The notes: a model not told the origin generated them from the letters alone. A stretch of DNA of 62,253 bases from Arsukibacterium sp. UBA3155 (GCA_002364615.1 DEYP01000020.1:1-62253); one strand, 5' to 3'. Positions 1-8,824 are shown, counted from the first letter of the stretch. Made by a program: numbers and translations.

Positions 1-22
1 TCGAATCCTTCCCCCTCCACCA
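1..22 (+). tRNA. tRNA-Tyr, 3' end only (truncated by window start)
   Basis: The first 22 bases read as the end of a tRNA: most of a T loop (TCGAAT), the 3' T-stem strand CCTTC, a 7-base acceptor strand CCCCTCC, discriminator A and an encoded CCA. The T arm and an A discriminator before CCA match the usual gammaproteobacterial tRNA-Tyr end, which in E. coli differs by one acceptor base. The anticodon lies outside the window, so the identity is an inference. Bases 23-131 carry no feature I can recognise. Confidence 0.7.
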
Positions 23-131
23 TTGCCTGCTGCTATACCTAGCACCCACTGTCTCAACTGTTTTAATTAACTTGCTAAACCGCGCTATTTTTCCGACACT
101 TAGCGTATTCAGGCTATAGTGTAAGGCGCTA

Positions 132-1763
132 ATGCAAAATAAGACTTTGGAGAATCAACGGATATTAATTGTTGATGACCAGCGCGCATTCCAGTTAATG
201 TTTAAAGGTGTTCTTTACTCAATGGGCGCAACCAATGTCGCCTTTGCACCAACCGGTGAACAGGCTCTGGCTAAATGCAGCAATACCGACTTCGATATCC
301 TTTTTGTTGATTATCACCTGGGTATCGGGAAAAACGGTAAACAATTGCTCGAAGATCTGCGGGAAAAGAAGCTCCTTAAACCCCATAGCATATTTATGTT
401 AATTACCGGAGAAAACTCAGTACCGGTGGTGGTTAGTGCTGTCGAGCTTGAACCTGACGATTATCTGGTCAAACCCTTTTCTCAAAGTGTTTTGCGAAGC
501 AGAATAATTCGGATCCAGCACAAAAAAGAGCGGTTAGCTGGCTTATTTAACGCCTTATATGGCAATGACTCCGAGCAGGTTATTGCATTTTGCCAACAGG
601 AAATAGCAGAGACAGGTCGCTATCAGCAATTTTGCAAACGTGTTTTATCTGAGAATTTATTAGCATTAAAACGTTATAGTGAAGCAGAGCAGATTTTAAG
701 CAGCTGCCTTGAACTCAGACGCAATGGCTGGGCGCTGATATTGATGGCCAGGTTGTATTTTGAGCAAAAGCGTTTTTCGGAAAGTAAGACATTGTGTGAT
801 GAAGCGCTGGAAGATAACCGTTTATTCGCCGAAGCATATGATATTAAAGCACGTAGTTGTCTGGCTGAAGATGATCCCGAGCAAGCATTCGTTAGCATTC
901 AGGCGGCCACTGATATTGCCCCTTACTCTATGCATCGCCAGTATTTGTATATGGATATCGCTCACGCTTTAGAAGATACCACAGCTAAAGTACTCGCCAG
1001 CAAACAGCTTTATGAAATAACCCGCCGCTCTATTCGACAGGATGTAAGTCATTTACTCAATTACATTCGAAGTATCATCGCTGCCGCTACCCTTAGCGAT
1101 GATCCACAGCAACGCAATCGTTATTCTCAGGAAGTAGCAATTGCTTTACAGCGGGCACGACGTGATGACAGCTTAATCAGGGAAACTGACTTCGATCTTT
1201 TTGAAATTTTATGCCAAGCAAGGCTTGACTCAATAAGCGGTCAGCAGTATCAGGCAAAGAAAACTTACGCTGCGGTTGCACAACTTGCTGAAACACAGCA
1301 ACAGGTAATACCGGATACCGTACTACTTCTTAATCAGATTGGCGAGTTTGAACAAGCAGATCGGCTGGCAATGTTTATTGACGCAGACCAAAGAAACGAT
1401 CCGGTGTTGGAGCGACTATTATCAGAGCAACAGCGGCAGAACCAGTCTCATCAGCAACATTTTGCGCAATTAAACAAAGACGGGATCCGCCAATATAAAG
1501 ACGGACAGTATCTGGCTGCACTTGCTTTGTTTGAGCAAGCATTGGATTTGGCACCGATGAATACAGGCTGTGCTCTGAACGTTATTCAAACCAGCTTACA
1601 ATTGCTTAAAACCCATAGTAAAGCACCAGGTAGCAGTATGCTGGAGCGCTGTAAAAAAGCGTTTAGAATTGTCGATAATATGCCATTACCCGAACATCAC
1701 CGAAAACGCTATGAGGAACTGCTGAATCAATTTTCAAAGTTAAAACAGGAAAAGCGACGCTAA
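132..1763 (+). CDS. Response regulator receiver / TPR-repeat protein
   Basis: A 543-residue protein. Residues about 10-125 form a CheY-like receiver: acidic pair D15/D16, phospho-acceptor D60 in FVDYHLG, T92 in LITGE and K114 in VKPF are all present, so it should be phosphorylatable. The rest (about 140-540) is helical with TPR-like units, for example near residues 160-260 and the copy around 450-485 (GQYLAALALFEQALDLAP). No DNA-binding, GGDEF, EAL or kinase domain is seen, so output is probably by protein-protein contact. No partner histidine kinase lies nearby. It stands alone after the tRNA. Family members of this build occur in Alteromonadales and Vibrionales; the pathway here is unknown. 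Confidence 0.85.
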   Translation: MQNKTLENQRILIVDDQRAFQLMFKGVLYSMGATNVAFAPTGEQALAKCSNTDFDILFVDYHLGIGKNGKQLLEDLREKKLLKPHSIFMLITGENSVPVVVSAVELEPDDYLVKPFSQSVLRSRIIRIQHKKERLAGLFNALYGNDSEQVIAFCQQEIAETGRYQQFCKRVLSENLLALKRYSEAEQILSSCLELRRNGWALILMARLYFEQKRFSESKTLCDEALEDNRLFAEAYDIKARSCLAEDDPEQAFVSIQAATDIAPYSMHRQYLYMDIAHALEDTTAKVLASKQLYEITRRSIRQDVSHLLNYIRSIIAAATLSDDPQQRNRYSQEVAIALQRARRDDSLIRETDFDLFEILCQARLDSISGQQYQAKKTYAAVAQLAETQQQVIPDTVLLLNQIGEFEQADRLAMFIDADQRNDPVLERLLSEQQRQNQSHQQHFAQLNKDGIRQYKDGQYLAALALFEQALDLAPMNTGCALNVIQTSLQLLKTHSKAPGSSMLERCKKAFRIVDNMPLPEHHRKRYEELLNQFSKLKQEKRR

Positions 1764-1792
1764 TACCCTAATGTGCAAAATCGCAACGGGCG

Positions 1793-2527
1793 TTAGTACG
1801 TCGCAAGCTGCTCTGCTAACTCAGTAACCAGTGCGCTGGCCCCAATTCTCATCGTTGCGCTGGTGGCAGTGACTCCCGTTAACTGTTCATACAGGTCAAC
1901 TAATTGCAGCGCCTGGCCAACAGTGCGTACCCCACCTGAGGCTTTGAACCCTACCGGGCGATTCGCCGCCGCAATTATCGTTAACATGATCCGCGCCGCT
2001 TCCTCTGTTATTCCCACCGGCACTTTGCCGGTTGACGACTTAATAAAATCAGCACCCGCATCTATGGCCAACTCGGTCGCTTTAGCAACTTGCTGCGCGG
2101 TGATAAGCTCGCCAGATTCTAGAATGACTTTTAAACAATGTGCCCCGCATGCACGGCGAACGCCACTTAAAAACGTACTAACGTATTGGTGCTCACCACG
2201 CATTAGCGCCTGATACGGTATTACGCAATCAATTTCTGTGGCACCGGCGGCCAGGGCGCTGCTAATTTGCTGACAAACAACATCGAGCGGTGCATTACCA
2301 TCGGGAAAATTTACTACTGAGGCTAAACCAGCAGGATGTTCAGATTCAAACATAAAACGGCTTAACTGGGGTAAATACGCCGGGTAAACACAATAAGCAG
2401 CAACAGCAACCGGCAACGTCGGTAACTGCGCTAACCATTTCGCCATCTGCTCAGTATTATCCGCATCATTTAATCGGGTAACATCAAGTAATTTACTCAG
2501 TTGTAATAAACGTAATCGATTGGTCAT
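1793..2527 (-). CDS. deoC: Deoxyribose-phosphate aldolase
   Basis: Class I aldolase cleaving 2-deoxyribose-5-phosphate to glyceraldehyde-3-phosphate and acetaldehyde, in deoxynucleoside catabolism. The Schiff-base lysine motif ADFIKSSTGK and the second active-site lysine in VGFKASGGVRT are present, as is the C-terminal tyrosine (ends in ATY) that reaches the active site in the E. coli enzyme. I chose the ATG at 2527 (244 residues) because GGAAG sits just upstream and the resulting N-terminus (MTNRLRLL) matches family starts; the frame stays open to 2635. It is not beside deoA/deoB/deoD, unlike in E. coli, so it looks monocistronic. A probable small RNA starts upstream on the opposite strand. 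Confidence 0.93.
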   Translation of the reverse strand: MTNRLRLLQLSKLLDVTRLNDADNTEQMAKWLAQLPTLPVAVAAYCVYPAYLPQLSRFMFESEHPAGLASVVNFPDGNAPLDVVCQQISSALAAGATEIDCVIPYQALMRGEHQYVSTFLSGVRRACGAHCLKVILESGELITAQQVAKATELAIDAGADFIKSSTGKVPVGITEEAARIMLTIIAAANRPVGFKASGGVRTVGQALQLVDLYEQLTGVTATSATMRIGASALVTELAEQLATY

Positions 2528-2670
2528 GGTAACTTCCATTAACGATATTCTGGCCTGAACAACTGCAATACTGCGCATCGACAGCAAACTTTGACAGGCT
2601 AAATTTGACTGGAAGAGTAAACCAAATAAGCGCAAAAATGCAAAAAAGAGAAAAAAAATATTATTTTTGG

Positions 2671-2784
2671 AATTTTTTAGAAATTAGCGAGTCACAGTTA
2701 ATAGTTGTAATGTTGTGTTTACTTCTCTCCCTGAAATTGAGTTGTCCTTAGTTTATCGCCGGTTTTATACCGGCGCTTTTTTTT
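2671..2784 (+). ncRNA. gcvB: Probable GcvB-family small RNA
   Basis: A stand-alone transcript is suggested by an intrinsic terminator with no plus-strand gene ahead of it. Before the terminator, 2703-2722 is a G/U-rich single-stranded tract (GTTGTAATGTTGTG) closely resembling the GcvB R1 seed. Further on come CCCTG (2730-2734) and TGTCCTTAGTTTAT (2743-2756), which resemble the conserved 3' block before the GcvB terminator. GcvB is an Hfq-dependent RNA that represses amino-acid and peptide transporters in enterics. The 5' end is an estimate: a TATTAT at 2659-2664 could be a -10 box, but no good -35 box is seen, and the 5' hairpin of enteric GcvB is not obvious. It is not beside gcvA, unlike in enterics. 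Confidence 0.55.
2757..2784 (+). terminator. Intrinsic terminator of the small RNA
   Basis: Perfect six-base stem CGCCGG / CCGGCG with a 7-base loop, followed by C and eight T residues. The T run is on the plus strand only, so it does not serve the minus-strand gene at 2810-3490. Confidence 0.85.
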
Positions 2785-2809
2785 GTTCAGCTCAAGGCAG
2801 TAATTACCC

Positions 2810-3490
2810 TTACTCTACCAACTGCTGCTGAAAATAACTCAACCAGGCCTGTGCCTGTGGGTAGTCAGGTACATAACGGTTGATGATGCGCCAGAATTCC
2901 ACCGAGTGATCCATCACCTGACGATGAGCCAGTTCATGAACGATGACATAATCATAAACCCATTCCGGCGCCATAATAAGCCGCCAGTTCAGACCTATTA
3001 CACCATTGCTGTCACAATAACCCCAGCGTCGTTGCCACTGCCCCAGCCTTATTTCACAAAATGAAATGTCCATCACGTTTGCCCACGATAACAAACGTTG
3101 CTTAAATACAATATTAGCCTGTGCTTTTAGCCACTGCGCAAGAAGTTGATTTTGCCATGCCGAAAGATGAGTACTGCTAACCCGGTTACTAACCGTGATT
3201 ATTATCTTTTGCCCGGCAACAGCCACGTCACTTTTAGTTGCTCTGCAACATACTACTTCTAACGTGTTTCCTTTAAATAATATTTCTGCGCGTTGCTGCC
3301 AGCTCAATGCCGGGGGCTGAGACTGTTGATGTAACAAATGACGCTGTATCCAGGGCTGTTTAGTTTGTATCAGGTGTTCAATACGTTTGCTGTTGCATCC
3401 CACTGGTGCCCGAACCGTCACCTGGCCATGCCGTATAACAATTGCCAGGGTTCGACGACGACTGTATACAATTTTGTAGTCAGCCAGCAT
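2810..3490 (-). CDS. YgjP-like (SprT/M48-type) zinc metallopeptidase
   Basis: A 226-residue cytosolic protein of the DUF45/YgjP family of predicted zinc peptidases. The metal site is visible as VHELAH followed by MDHSVEFW, giving the HExxH plus downstream His arrangement of this family; WxYCxSxGxIxLNW-like residues just upstream are also typical. The physiological substrate is not known for the family. The ATG at 3490 is preferred over a TTG nine bases upstream: GGAG lies 10 bases before it. It is transcribed away from xthA, with about 90 bases between the two starts. Confidence 0.85.
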   Translation of the reverse strand: MLADYKIVYSRRRTLAIVIRHGQVTVRAPVGCNSKRIEHLIQTKQPWIQRHLLHQQSQPPALSWQQRAEILFKGNTLEVVCCRATKSDVAVAGQKIIITVSNRVSSTHLSAWQNQLLAQWLKAQANIVFKQRLLSWANVMDISFCEIRLGQWQRRWGYCDSNGVIGLNWRLIMAPEWVYDYVIVHELAHRQVMDHSVEFWRIINRYVPDYPQAQAWLSYFQQQLVE

Positions 3491-3583
3491 TGTCAGCAAA
3501 CTCCGGGGTCAGTCTGACTTACCGTCTGAGCGCTTCGCATGCTATGATGCAAACTTGTTCCAGGTTGAGGCATATAGTGCAAC

Positions 3584-4399
3584 ATGAAAATAATCTCTTT
3601 TAATATTAATGGTATCCGCGCAAGACTGCATCAACTGCAGGCGCTGATTGACAAACATCAACCCGATATTATTGGTTTGCAGGAAATAAAAGTCCATGAC
3701 GATGAATTTCCGATGACGCAAGTCATGGCAATGGGTTACCACGTATACCATTTCGGCCAGAAAGGTCATTATGGCGTAGCTATTTTAAGTAAACAAGCTG
3801 CCACCGAGATGCAATATGGTTTTCCCGGTGATGCAGAAGATGCCCAACGCAGAATGTTGATTGGCCGCTATTTGCTGGAAAATGGTAAAACCCTCACGGT
3901 TCTTAATGGTTACTTTCCCCAAGGGGAAAACCGCAGTCATCCGACAAAATTCCCGGCAAAAGAAAAGTTTTATGCTGACTTGCAGCATTATATAGAGCAA
4001 CACCACCGTCCTGACGAGTATCTTTCAGTCATCGGTGATATCAATATTTCGCCTGTTGATACCGATATTGGTATAGGCGAAGCCAACGCTAAACGCTGGT
4101 TGCGTGAAGGTAAAACGTCATTCTTGCCAGAAGAGCGTGCCTGGCTGCAACGGCTGAAAGACTGGGGTTTAATTGATACCTACCGTCAGCTGTATCCAGA
4201 CGAAAATAGCCAGTTCAGTTGGTTTGATTATCGTTCAAAAGGGTTTAACGATAACAGAGGACTGCGTATCGATGTCGTAATGGCCACCTTACCAATGGCT
4301 GAGCGATGCATTGAGTCAGGCATTGACTACGAGTTACGGGGTATTGAAAGGCCTTCAGATCATGCGCCGGTATGGTCAGTCTTTAATTTAAACAACTGA
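3584..4399 (+). CDS. xthA: Exodeoxyribonuclease III
   Basis: AP endonuclease and 3'-5' exonuclease of base-excision repair; removes 3' blocks at oxidised or abasic sites. The 271-residue protein matches the E. coli length (268). Catalytic residues of the EEP fold are visible: N7 in [11 protein letters not shown]34 in [14 protein letters not shown] in the middle, RIDVVMA, and the C-terminal SDHAPVW with the catalytic His. Single gene, divergent from the metallopeptidase and convergent with yfbV. Confidence 0.95.
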   Translation: MKIISFNINGIRARLHQLQALIDKHQPDIIGLQEIKVHDDEFPMTQVMAMGYHVYHFGQKGHYGVAILSKQAATEMQYGFPGDAEDAQRRMLIGRYLLENGKTLTVLNGYFPQGENRSHPTKFPAKEKFYADLQHYIEQHHRPDEYLSVIGDINISPVDTDIGIGEANAKRWLREGKTSFLPEERAWLQRLKDWGLIDTYRQLYPDENSQFSWFDYRSKGFNDNRGLRIDVVMATLPMAERCIESGIDYELRGIERPSDHAPVWSVFNLNN

Positions 4400-4414
4400 T
4401 ATTAGTTATTGCTA

Positions 4415-4439
4415 ATGCGGCCTATAGCCAGGGCCGCAT
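4415..4439 (+). terminator. Terminator hairpin between xthA and yfbV
   Basis: An 8-base perfect stem ATGCGGCC / GGCCGCAT, followed on the plus strand by AAATGTTTT. The T run is weak. The hairpin overlaps the last codons of yfbV, so the end of that gene doubles as the likely xthA terminator. Confidence 0.5.
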
Positions 4440-4862
4440 AAATGTTTTGTCCAGTTGTTTGTATGCTGCCGCCAATGTATTGGCCAAGTCTAAATAATTA
4501 CGTGGCTCGCTGGCCGTGTGGGGCTTAATGCCTTGTTCTTGCATCTGCATACGAATTTGCCTGCACCAGCTTACCAGCGCCGGGGGCAATTGTGTTGAAG
4601 AGCGAACCCCAAGCCAATACCAGCCTTGTAACGGCAGTGATAAAATAAACAACATCATTGCCAAAATTTGACCGGTAAAATTACTGCCAAGTAAAGTTAA
4701 CTGGAAAAATGCCGTCAGCACCGCCAAACCGGGCAAAAACCGCAAGCCAAGACGGGTAAGTTGAATAATTTTATTTTCAGGGAACAAGGCGTTAAGCTCA
4801 GGTTTAACAGGCCATGTCTGACTGTAATGACGCCCTTCCTGTAATAACGTAATTAATTTCAT
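4422..4862 (-). CDS. yfbV: UPF0208 membrane protein YfbV
   Basis: A 146-residue inner-membrane protein of the UPF0208 family (E. coli YfbV, 151 residues). The family pattern is clear: GRHYSQTWPVKPEL near the N-terminus, two hydrophobic segments (about residues 42-62 and 66-86), PLQGWYWLGVRS after them, and the C-terminal LANTLAAAYKQLDKTF. In E. coli YfbV has been linked to insulating the Ter domain from MatP; whether that holds here is unknown. Single gene, convergent with xthA. Confidence 0.92.
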   Translation of the reverse strand: MKLITLLQEGRHYSQTWPVKPELNALFPENKIIQLTRLGLRFLPGLAVLTAFFQLTLLGSNFTGQILAMMLFILSLPLQGWYWLGVRSSTQLPPALVSWCRQIRMQMQEQGIKPHTASEPRNYLDLANTLAAAYKQLDKTFMRPWL

Positions 4863-5434
4863 TGTTCAAGCCCCTCACATTACTACGGCCAACTTCTACT
4901 TTAGCATAATTATGATACGTTGCGCAGGCACAACTGTATCAATGCATCTGTATCAGTTTATCGTCGGCCGAGCTGCATAACCGATAAAAGCGCTGCCAGA
5001 ACATGGCAACTGTTCTTTTTAACTTAAATAGCATTAAAATTGACCATGTAAGATTAAAGCAACTTTCAGGCCAAGTAATTTATTAATAATTATCATGCAT
5101 TTAGCTTGAATCAGCTGTGTTACCAACAATCTTACCCACAGAAGCTGTGGACAAGTTTCATAGCTGAAACGCTTAACCACCAGCAGCTGTCAGTATTTTT
5201 ACCATTAAAAAACCACGTTTCGAAAAAAATTCATCATCAAGTCATCTTTCTGACATGTTAGGCGTAAGCCATTAAGTCAGAGCCCTTAATAAAGGTGCAT
5301 TTAGCTAAAACTAACTACAGAAAATAAATTATTATTACGATAGTATTGTTGCAGATAAGTGCTGCCTGCAGATCGGAAAAACACTGAGTGTTGATTTTAG
5401 TAATACAATTACTGCTGATAACGGAAAACTGTTT
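4863..5434. other. 572-base intergenic region without a recognisable gene
   Basis: No convincing reading frame on either strand. Structures seen: TTTATCG / CGATAAA arms around 4968-4990; a weak AGAACA / TGTTCT hairpin followed by five T at 4998-5020; and a palindrome at 5136-5150 (CCACAG-AAG-CTGTGG) in which TTACCCACA (5132-5140) and TGTGGACAA (5146-5154) are each one base from a DnaA box, in opposite orientation. The 3' part must carry the promoter of the yffB-dapE operon. No attachment site or tRNA was seen. Confidence 0.5.
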
Positions 5435-5782
5435 ATGATTAAAATGTACGGTATCAAAAACTGCGATACCATTAAAAAAGCCAGAAAATGGCTGGAACAG
5501 CATCAACTGGACTATCAGTTCATAGATTATCGCCAGGATGGGCTGACCGCAGAGCAACTCGCTGTTTTCTGTCAGCAACTGGGATGGCAAAACTTGTTAA
5601 ACACCCGCGGCACCACGTACCGGGCGCTACCACCAGAGCGCAGGAACAACCTGACAGAATCACTTGCGCAGCATCTGATGCTGCAACAACCGGCAATGAT
5701 TAAGCGACCATTGTTACAACGAAATGACAGCTATATTTTGGGCTTCAATGCCGAAACTTACCAACAACTACTGGAAGATTGA
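5435..5782 (+). CDS. yffB: ArsC-family reductase-like protein YffB
   Basis: A 115-residue thioredoxin-fold protein of the ArsC/Spx family. The N-terminal [18 protein letters not shown] with a single active-site cysteine (C10) is diagnostic of the YffB branch, not of true arsenate reductases, and the R-T-Y-R-LPPE region follows the family pattern. As in E. coli it sits immediately upstream of dapE: only one base separates its TGA from the dapE ATG. Its role is unproven; glutathione-linked reductase activity has been suggested for the family. An in-frame ATG at 5444 is an alternative start. Confidence 0.9.
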   Translation: MIKMYGIKNCDTIKKARKWLEQHQLDYQFIDYRQDGLTAEQLAVFCQQLGWQNLLNTRGTTYRALPPERRNNLTESLAQHLMLQQPAMIKRPLLQRNDSYILGFNAETYQQLLED

Positions 5783-5783
5783 A

Positions 5784-6944
5784 ATGAGCTGGCTTGATCC
5801 ACAACAAAACCCGGTACTTGCCCTGGCAATGGATTTAATTTCAAGAGAGTCCGTTACCCCGTCCGACGCAGGATGTCAGCCATTAATGGCAAAACGATTA
5901 GCCTCAGTCGGTTTTGACATTGAGATGCTGGAATTTGCAGATACGTTAAATATGTGGGCCAGGCATGGCCGAGACAAGCCGCTATTTTGCTTTGCCGGGC
6001 ACACCGATGTCGTGCCAACCGGGCCTCTGTCTCAATGGCATACTCCTCCTTTTACCCCTTCTATTATTGGTGATAATTTATTCGGCCGTGGCGCAGCGGA
6101 TATGAAAGGCAGCCTGGCGGCAATGGTTATTGCCACCGAACGCTTTTTAACTGAGTGCCCTGATCCGGCCTTCAATATTGCCTATCTCATCACCAGTGAC
6201 GAAGAAGGTCCTTTTATTAATGGTACGGTTCGGGTAATTGAAACCCTCGAAGCCAGAAATGAGAAAATAGACTGGTGCCTGGTAGGTGAACCTTCCAGTG
6301 GCCAGAAACTCGCCGATGTGATCAAAAATGGCCGCCGTGGCTCTTTAACCGGTCATCTGACCGTGCATGGTATTCAGGGCCACGTGGCCTACCCGCACCT
6401 GGCAGATAACCCTGTGCATAAAGCTGTTCCAGCACTGGCAGAGTTGGCCAGTGAACAATGGGATTCCGGTAATCACTACTTTCCGGCTACCAGTTTTCAG
6501 ATTGCCAACATTAGCGCGGGTACCGGCGCCTCCAATATTGTGCCTGGCGAGCTGAAAGTCATGTTTAACTTTCGTTACAGCACTGAAGTTACTGCAGAGC
6601 AACTGCAACAACGGGTATATGCCATGCTGGACAAGTATGGGCTGAATTATCAACTAGACTGGACGCTAAATGGCTTACCCTTTCTGACAGATAGTGGCAG
6701 TTTAGTTGAAGCGGTGGTTAATGCTGTTGAACAGGTGCAAGGTTTCAGTCCACGACTGGAAACAACAGGTGGCACCTCAGATGGTCGCTTTATTGCGCCA
6801 ACGGGCGCTCAGGTCGTAGAGCTTGGCCCCTGCAACGCCACTATACATAAAGTGAATGAATGTGTTTCTATCCATGATCTAACGGTACTCGCAGATATTT
6901 ACCAGGCTCTGTTGCAACAACTTCAGCAAAAACTGTCAGTATGA
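5784..6944 (+). CDS. dapE: Succinyl-diaminopimelate desuccinylase
   Basis: Zinc hydrolase (M20 family) that makes LL-diaminopimelate and succinate from N-succinyl-LL-DAP, for lysine and peptidoglycan. 386 residues against 375 in E. coli. Metal ligands and catalytic residues are visible: [22 protein letters not shown] and the C-terminal NATIHKVNE. The ATG at 5784 is one base after the yffB stop; an upstream in-frame ATG at 5724 lies inside yffB and is unlikely. The next gene overlaps by ATGA, so yffB-dapE-M15 peptidase-small membrane protein form one translationally coupled operon. Confidence 0.96.
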   Translation: MSWLDPQQNPVLALAMDLISRESVTPSDAGCQPLMAKRLASVGFDIEMLEFADTLNMWARHGRDKPLFCFAGHTDVVPTGPLSQWHTPPFTPSIIGDNLFGRGAADMKGSLAAMVIATERFLTECPDPAFNIAYLITSDEEGPFINGTVRVIETLEARNEKIDWCLVGEPSSGQKLADVIKNGRRGSLTGHLTVHGIQGHVAYPHLADNPVHKAVPALAELASEQWDSGNHYFPATSFQIANISAGTGASNIVPGELKVMFNFRYSTEVTAEQLQQRVYAMLDKYGLNYQLDWTLNGLPFLTDSGSLVEAVVNAVEQVQGFSPRLETTGGTSDGRFIAPTGAQVVELGPCNATIHKVNECVSIHDLTVLADIYQALLQQLQQKLSV

Positions 6945-7630
6945 ACATCCAGCAACCCAGCAGCGCCATATTAACCGGTTGTACTGAGGCCCATCTGGTA
7001 GCGCTGGAAGATGGTGCACTTATTCACAACCAGATGCAAAATGCCTGGCATAACCTGTGTCAGGCGGCTGCAACAGACGGCATCGAGATTAGAATTGTCT
7101 CTGCATTTCGAGGTTTTCGGCGTCAGGCCGCCATCTGGCAGGCGAAATGCGATGGCCTGCGCCCGACATATGATTTGCAACAGCAGCAAGTGGCTGTCAC
7201 CCGGTTGAACGGGCTGGCGAAACTACAGGCAATTTTATTGTACTCTGCCCTGCCCGGTGCCAGTAGGCATCACTGGGGGACAGAGCTGGATATCTATGAT
7301 GCTGGCGCAGTCGCATCAGACTACCAACCCCGGTTATTGCCAAGTGAATATGAGGCACAGGGCCCGTTTACCAAATTAAACCAGTGGTTAAGTACTGAGG
7401 CGGTTAAGTTCGGTTTTTTCCGACCATACCGCCAATACCGCGGTGGTGTTGCCGCTGAACCATGGCATCTGAGTTATGCCCCCATTGCCAAGCCTTATTT
7501 GCAGGAATTTAATATTGCGACATTAACGTCCTGCCTGCAACAGCATCCTATCGCAGAGCAACATTGCGTGCTGGCTAATTTACCGCAACTGTATCAGACT
7601 TACGTTACCAATATTTGCGAGGAAAGCTAA
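6941..7630 (+). CDS. M15B-type D-Ala-D-Ala / LD-carboxypeptidase-like protein
   Basis: A 229-residue VanY/LdcB-type zinc peptidase. The metal site is complete: [13 protein letters not shown] supplies the first His and Asp, and EPWHLSY supplies the catalytic Glu and last His; the upstream SAFRGFRRQ also fits. Members trim peptidoglycan stem peptides. No signal peptide or membrane anchor is seen, so it may act on muropeptides in the cytoplasm, as LD-carboxypeptidases do in recycling; that is inference. Start overlaps the dapE stop by four bases. Confidence 0.85.
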   Translation: MNIQQPSSAILTGCTEAHLVALEDGALIHNQMQNAWHNLCQAAATDGIEIRIVSAFRGFRRQAAIWQAKCDGLRPTYDLQQQQVAVTRLNGLAKLQAILLYSALPGASRHHWGTELDIYDAGAVASDYQPRLLPSEYEAQGPFTKLNQWLSTEAVKFGFFRPYRQYRGGVAAEPWHLSYAPIAKPYLQEFNIATLTSCLQQHPIAEQHCVLANLPQLYQTYVTNICEES

Positions 7631-7827
7631 TGAATTGGCCACTATTCTGGGCGCTGTTGTTTGGCTTTGGCATGATCGTCGGCAACATTATGCTGGTTAA
7701 GCATTCTGCGAAGATGAAAATGCCAAGCCTAAAAGATGCTAAAGAAACCCAACCCAGGTCAGATAGCACTGCTGACAAGACTACTCGTCGTCAGTCTGAC
7801 GCTGAAAAGCCGAATAGCCCTGAATGA
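7630..7827 (+). CDS. Small single-pass membrane protein, DUF2897-like
   Basis: A 65-residue protein with one N-terminal membrane helix (residues about 3-22, WPLFWALLFGFGMIVGNIML) and a hydrophilic basic/acidic tail. The segment GNIMLVKHSAKMKMP resembles the DUF2897 family of small Alteromonadales/Vibrio proteins; I assign that with moderate confidence. The ATG at 7630 shares one base with the upstream TAA and follows GAGGAAA. Its last 47 bases overlap the end of yejK on the other strand. Function unknown. Confidence 0.7.
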   Translation: MNWPLFWALLFGFGMIVGNIMLVKHSAKMKMPSLKDAKETQPRSDSTADKTTRRQSDAEKPNSPE

Positions 7828-8824
7828 AACGTTGCAGCTGATCCCGTAAATTAGGTGGGGTACCTTTAATTATCAGGGTGTCAGTGCCTACATCATACTG
7901 CACCCTGTCACCAATGAGTTTTTCATCAAAACTCAACGATAATCCACCTCCCGCGCCATTAAACTTTACCATCTTCTTCAATTCTTTTACTTCTACCGGA
8001 AATTGCTCGGCGACTTCAAGTTGCTGTTCAGCACAATAGTGTAAAAAACCATTCTCCTGCTCTGGGTCAACCACCGCTGAAAGCTCAGCCAGTACTACAT
8101 CCTGACCTGCCTTGGCCCGCTCTTCACAATAATCAAACACCTGACGTCGGGCGGACGTTTTTTCACCTTGCTCAAATTCAGCCGCAGCAAAATATTCTTC
8201 AACAGAGGATAACACTTTCTGGCTGTTTTGCCGTGCGTCTGCGCCTTCCAGGCAGCCGAGAAAATCAAGGAAAAAATCAGCCACTTTTCTGCCCGCACGA
8301 CCCCGAATAAAACTGATGTAGTTACCCGCCTCGGCATTAACCTTATATTCCGTAAGATCTAAACGCGCCGCCAACTGCATTCTGGCGATATCAAGATGTC
8401 GTGACGTCGACAAATCCAATTGTTCAGTAAGTGCAAAATGATCCTTGCTACCAAGTAAACAGACTAACAAAAACTCGCTTGCCAAATATCGGTAATGCCC
8501 CAGTAATAAATAACCCGTTTCGGGCAATTGGTGGCTGCTTAACTGGCTAATTAAAGAATCGGTCATGGCTTTGGTAAAACCAAGATAATCGGTGTCGCCG
8601 CGTTGCCAGCTGGCGAGTGCCTGCGGTACGGCAGGATCTTTTTCCTCAGTAAAACTAGCGTATCCTTTAGCAGGCTTGCCATTGTAAGCCAGGTGCAATT
8701 GTTCCAATAAGGTTGAAACTGACCCGTCTGAACCGATCAATTGCTCACGGTAATGGGCACTGTGTTCCCCGCTGGCTGACAGATCAATATAATTAATCGC
8801 TAAATGCAGTACATCGACGGACAT
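7781..8824 (-). CDS. yejK: Nucleoid-associated protein YejK (NdpA)
   Basis: A 347-residue nucleoid-associated protein of the NdpA family (E. coli YejK, 335 residues). Recognisable blocks: YLDINHAD-like region (here HLDIARMQLAARLDLTEYKVN), FIRGRAGRKVADFFLDFLG, and the C-terminal KGTPPNLRDQLQR. The protein copurifies with nucleoid DNA and has been reported to contact topoisomerase IV in E. coli. It is divergent from yejL and yejM, the conserved enteric arrangement. The 3' end overlaps the small membrane gene on the plus strand. Confidence 0.95.
   Translation of the reverse strand: MSVDVLHLAINYIDLSASGEHSAHYREQLIGSDGSVSTLLEQLHLAYNGKPAKGYASFTEEKDPAVPQALASWQRGDTDYLGFTKAMTDSLISQLSSHQLPETGYLLLGHYRYLASEFLLVCLLGSKDHFALTEQLDLSTSRHLDIARMQLAARLDLTEYKVNAEAGNYISFIRGRAGRKVADFFLDFLGCLEGADARQNSQKVLSSVEEYFAAAEFEQGEKTSARRQVFDYCEERAKAGQDVVLAELSAVVDPEQENGFLHYCAEQQLEVAEQFPVEVKELKKMVKFNGAGGGLSLSFDEKLIGDRVQYDVGTDTLIIKGTPPNLRDQLQRFIQGYSAFQRQTDDE

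Noticed and set aside
2528-2635. 36-residue N-terminal extension of deoC
   Set aside because: The extension is hydrophobic and unlike family N-termini, whereas the ATG at 2527 has a ribosome site and a matching start.
4968-5020. Small RNA ending in the AGAACA / TGTTCT hairpin
   Set aside because: The stem is short and A/T-rich with only five T; no promoter or conserved block supports a transcript.
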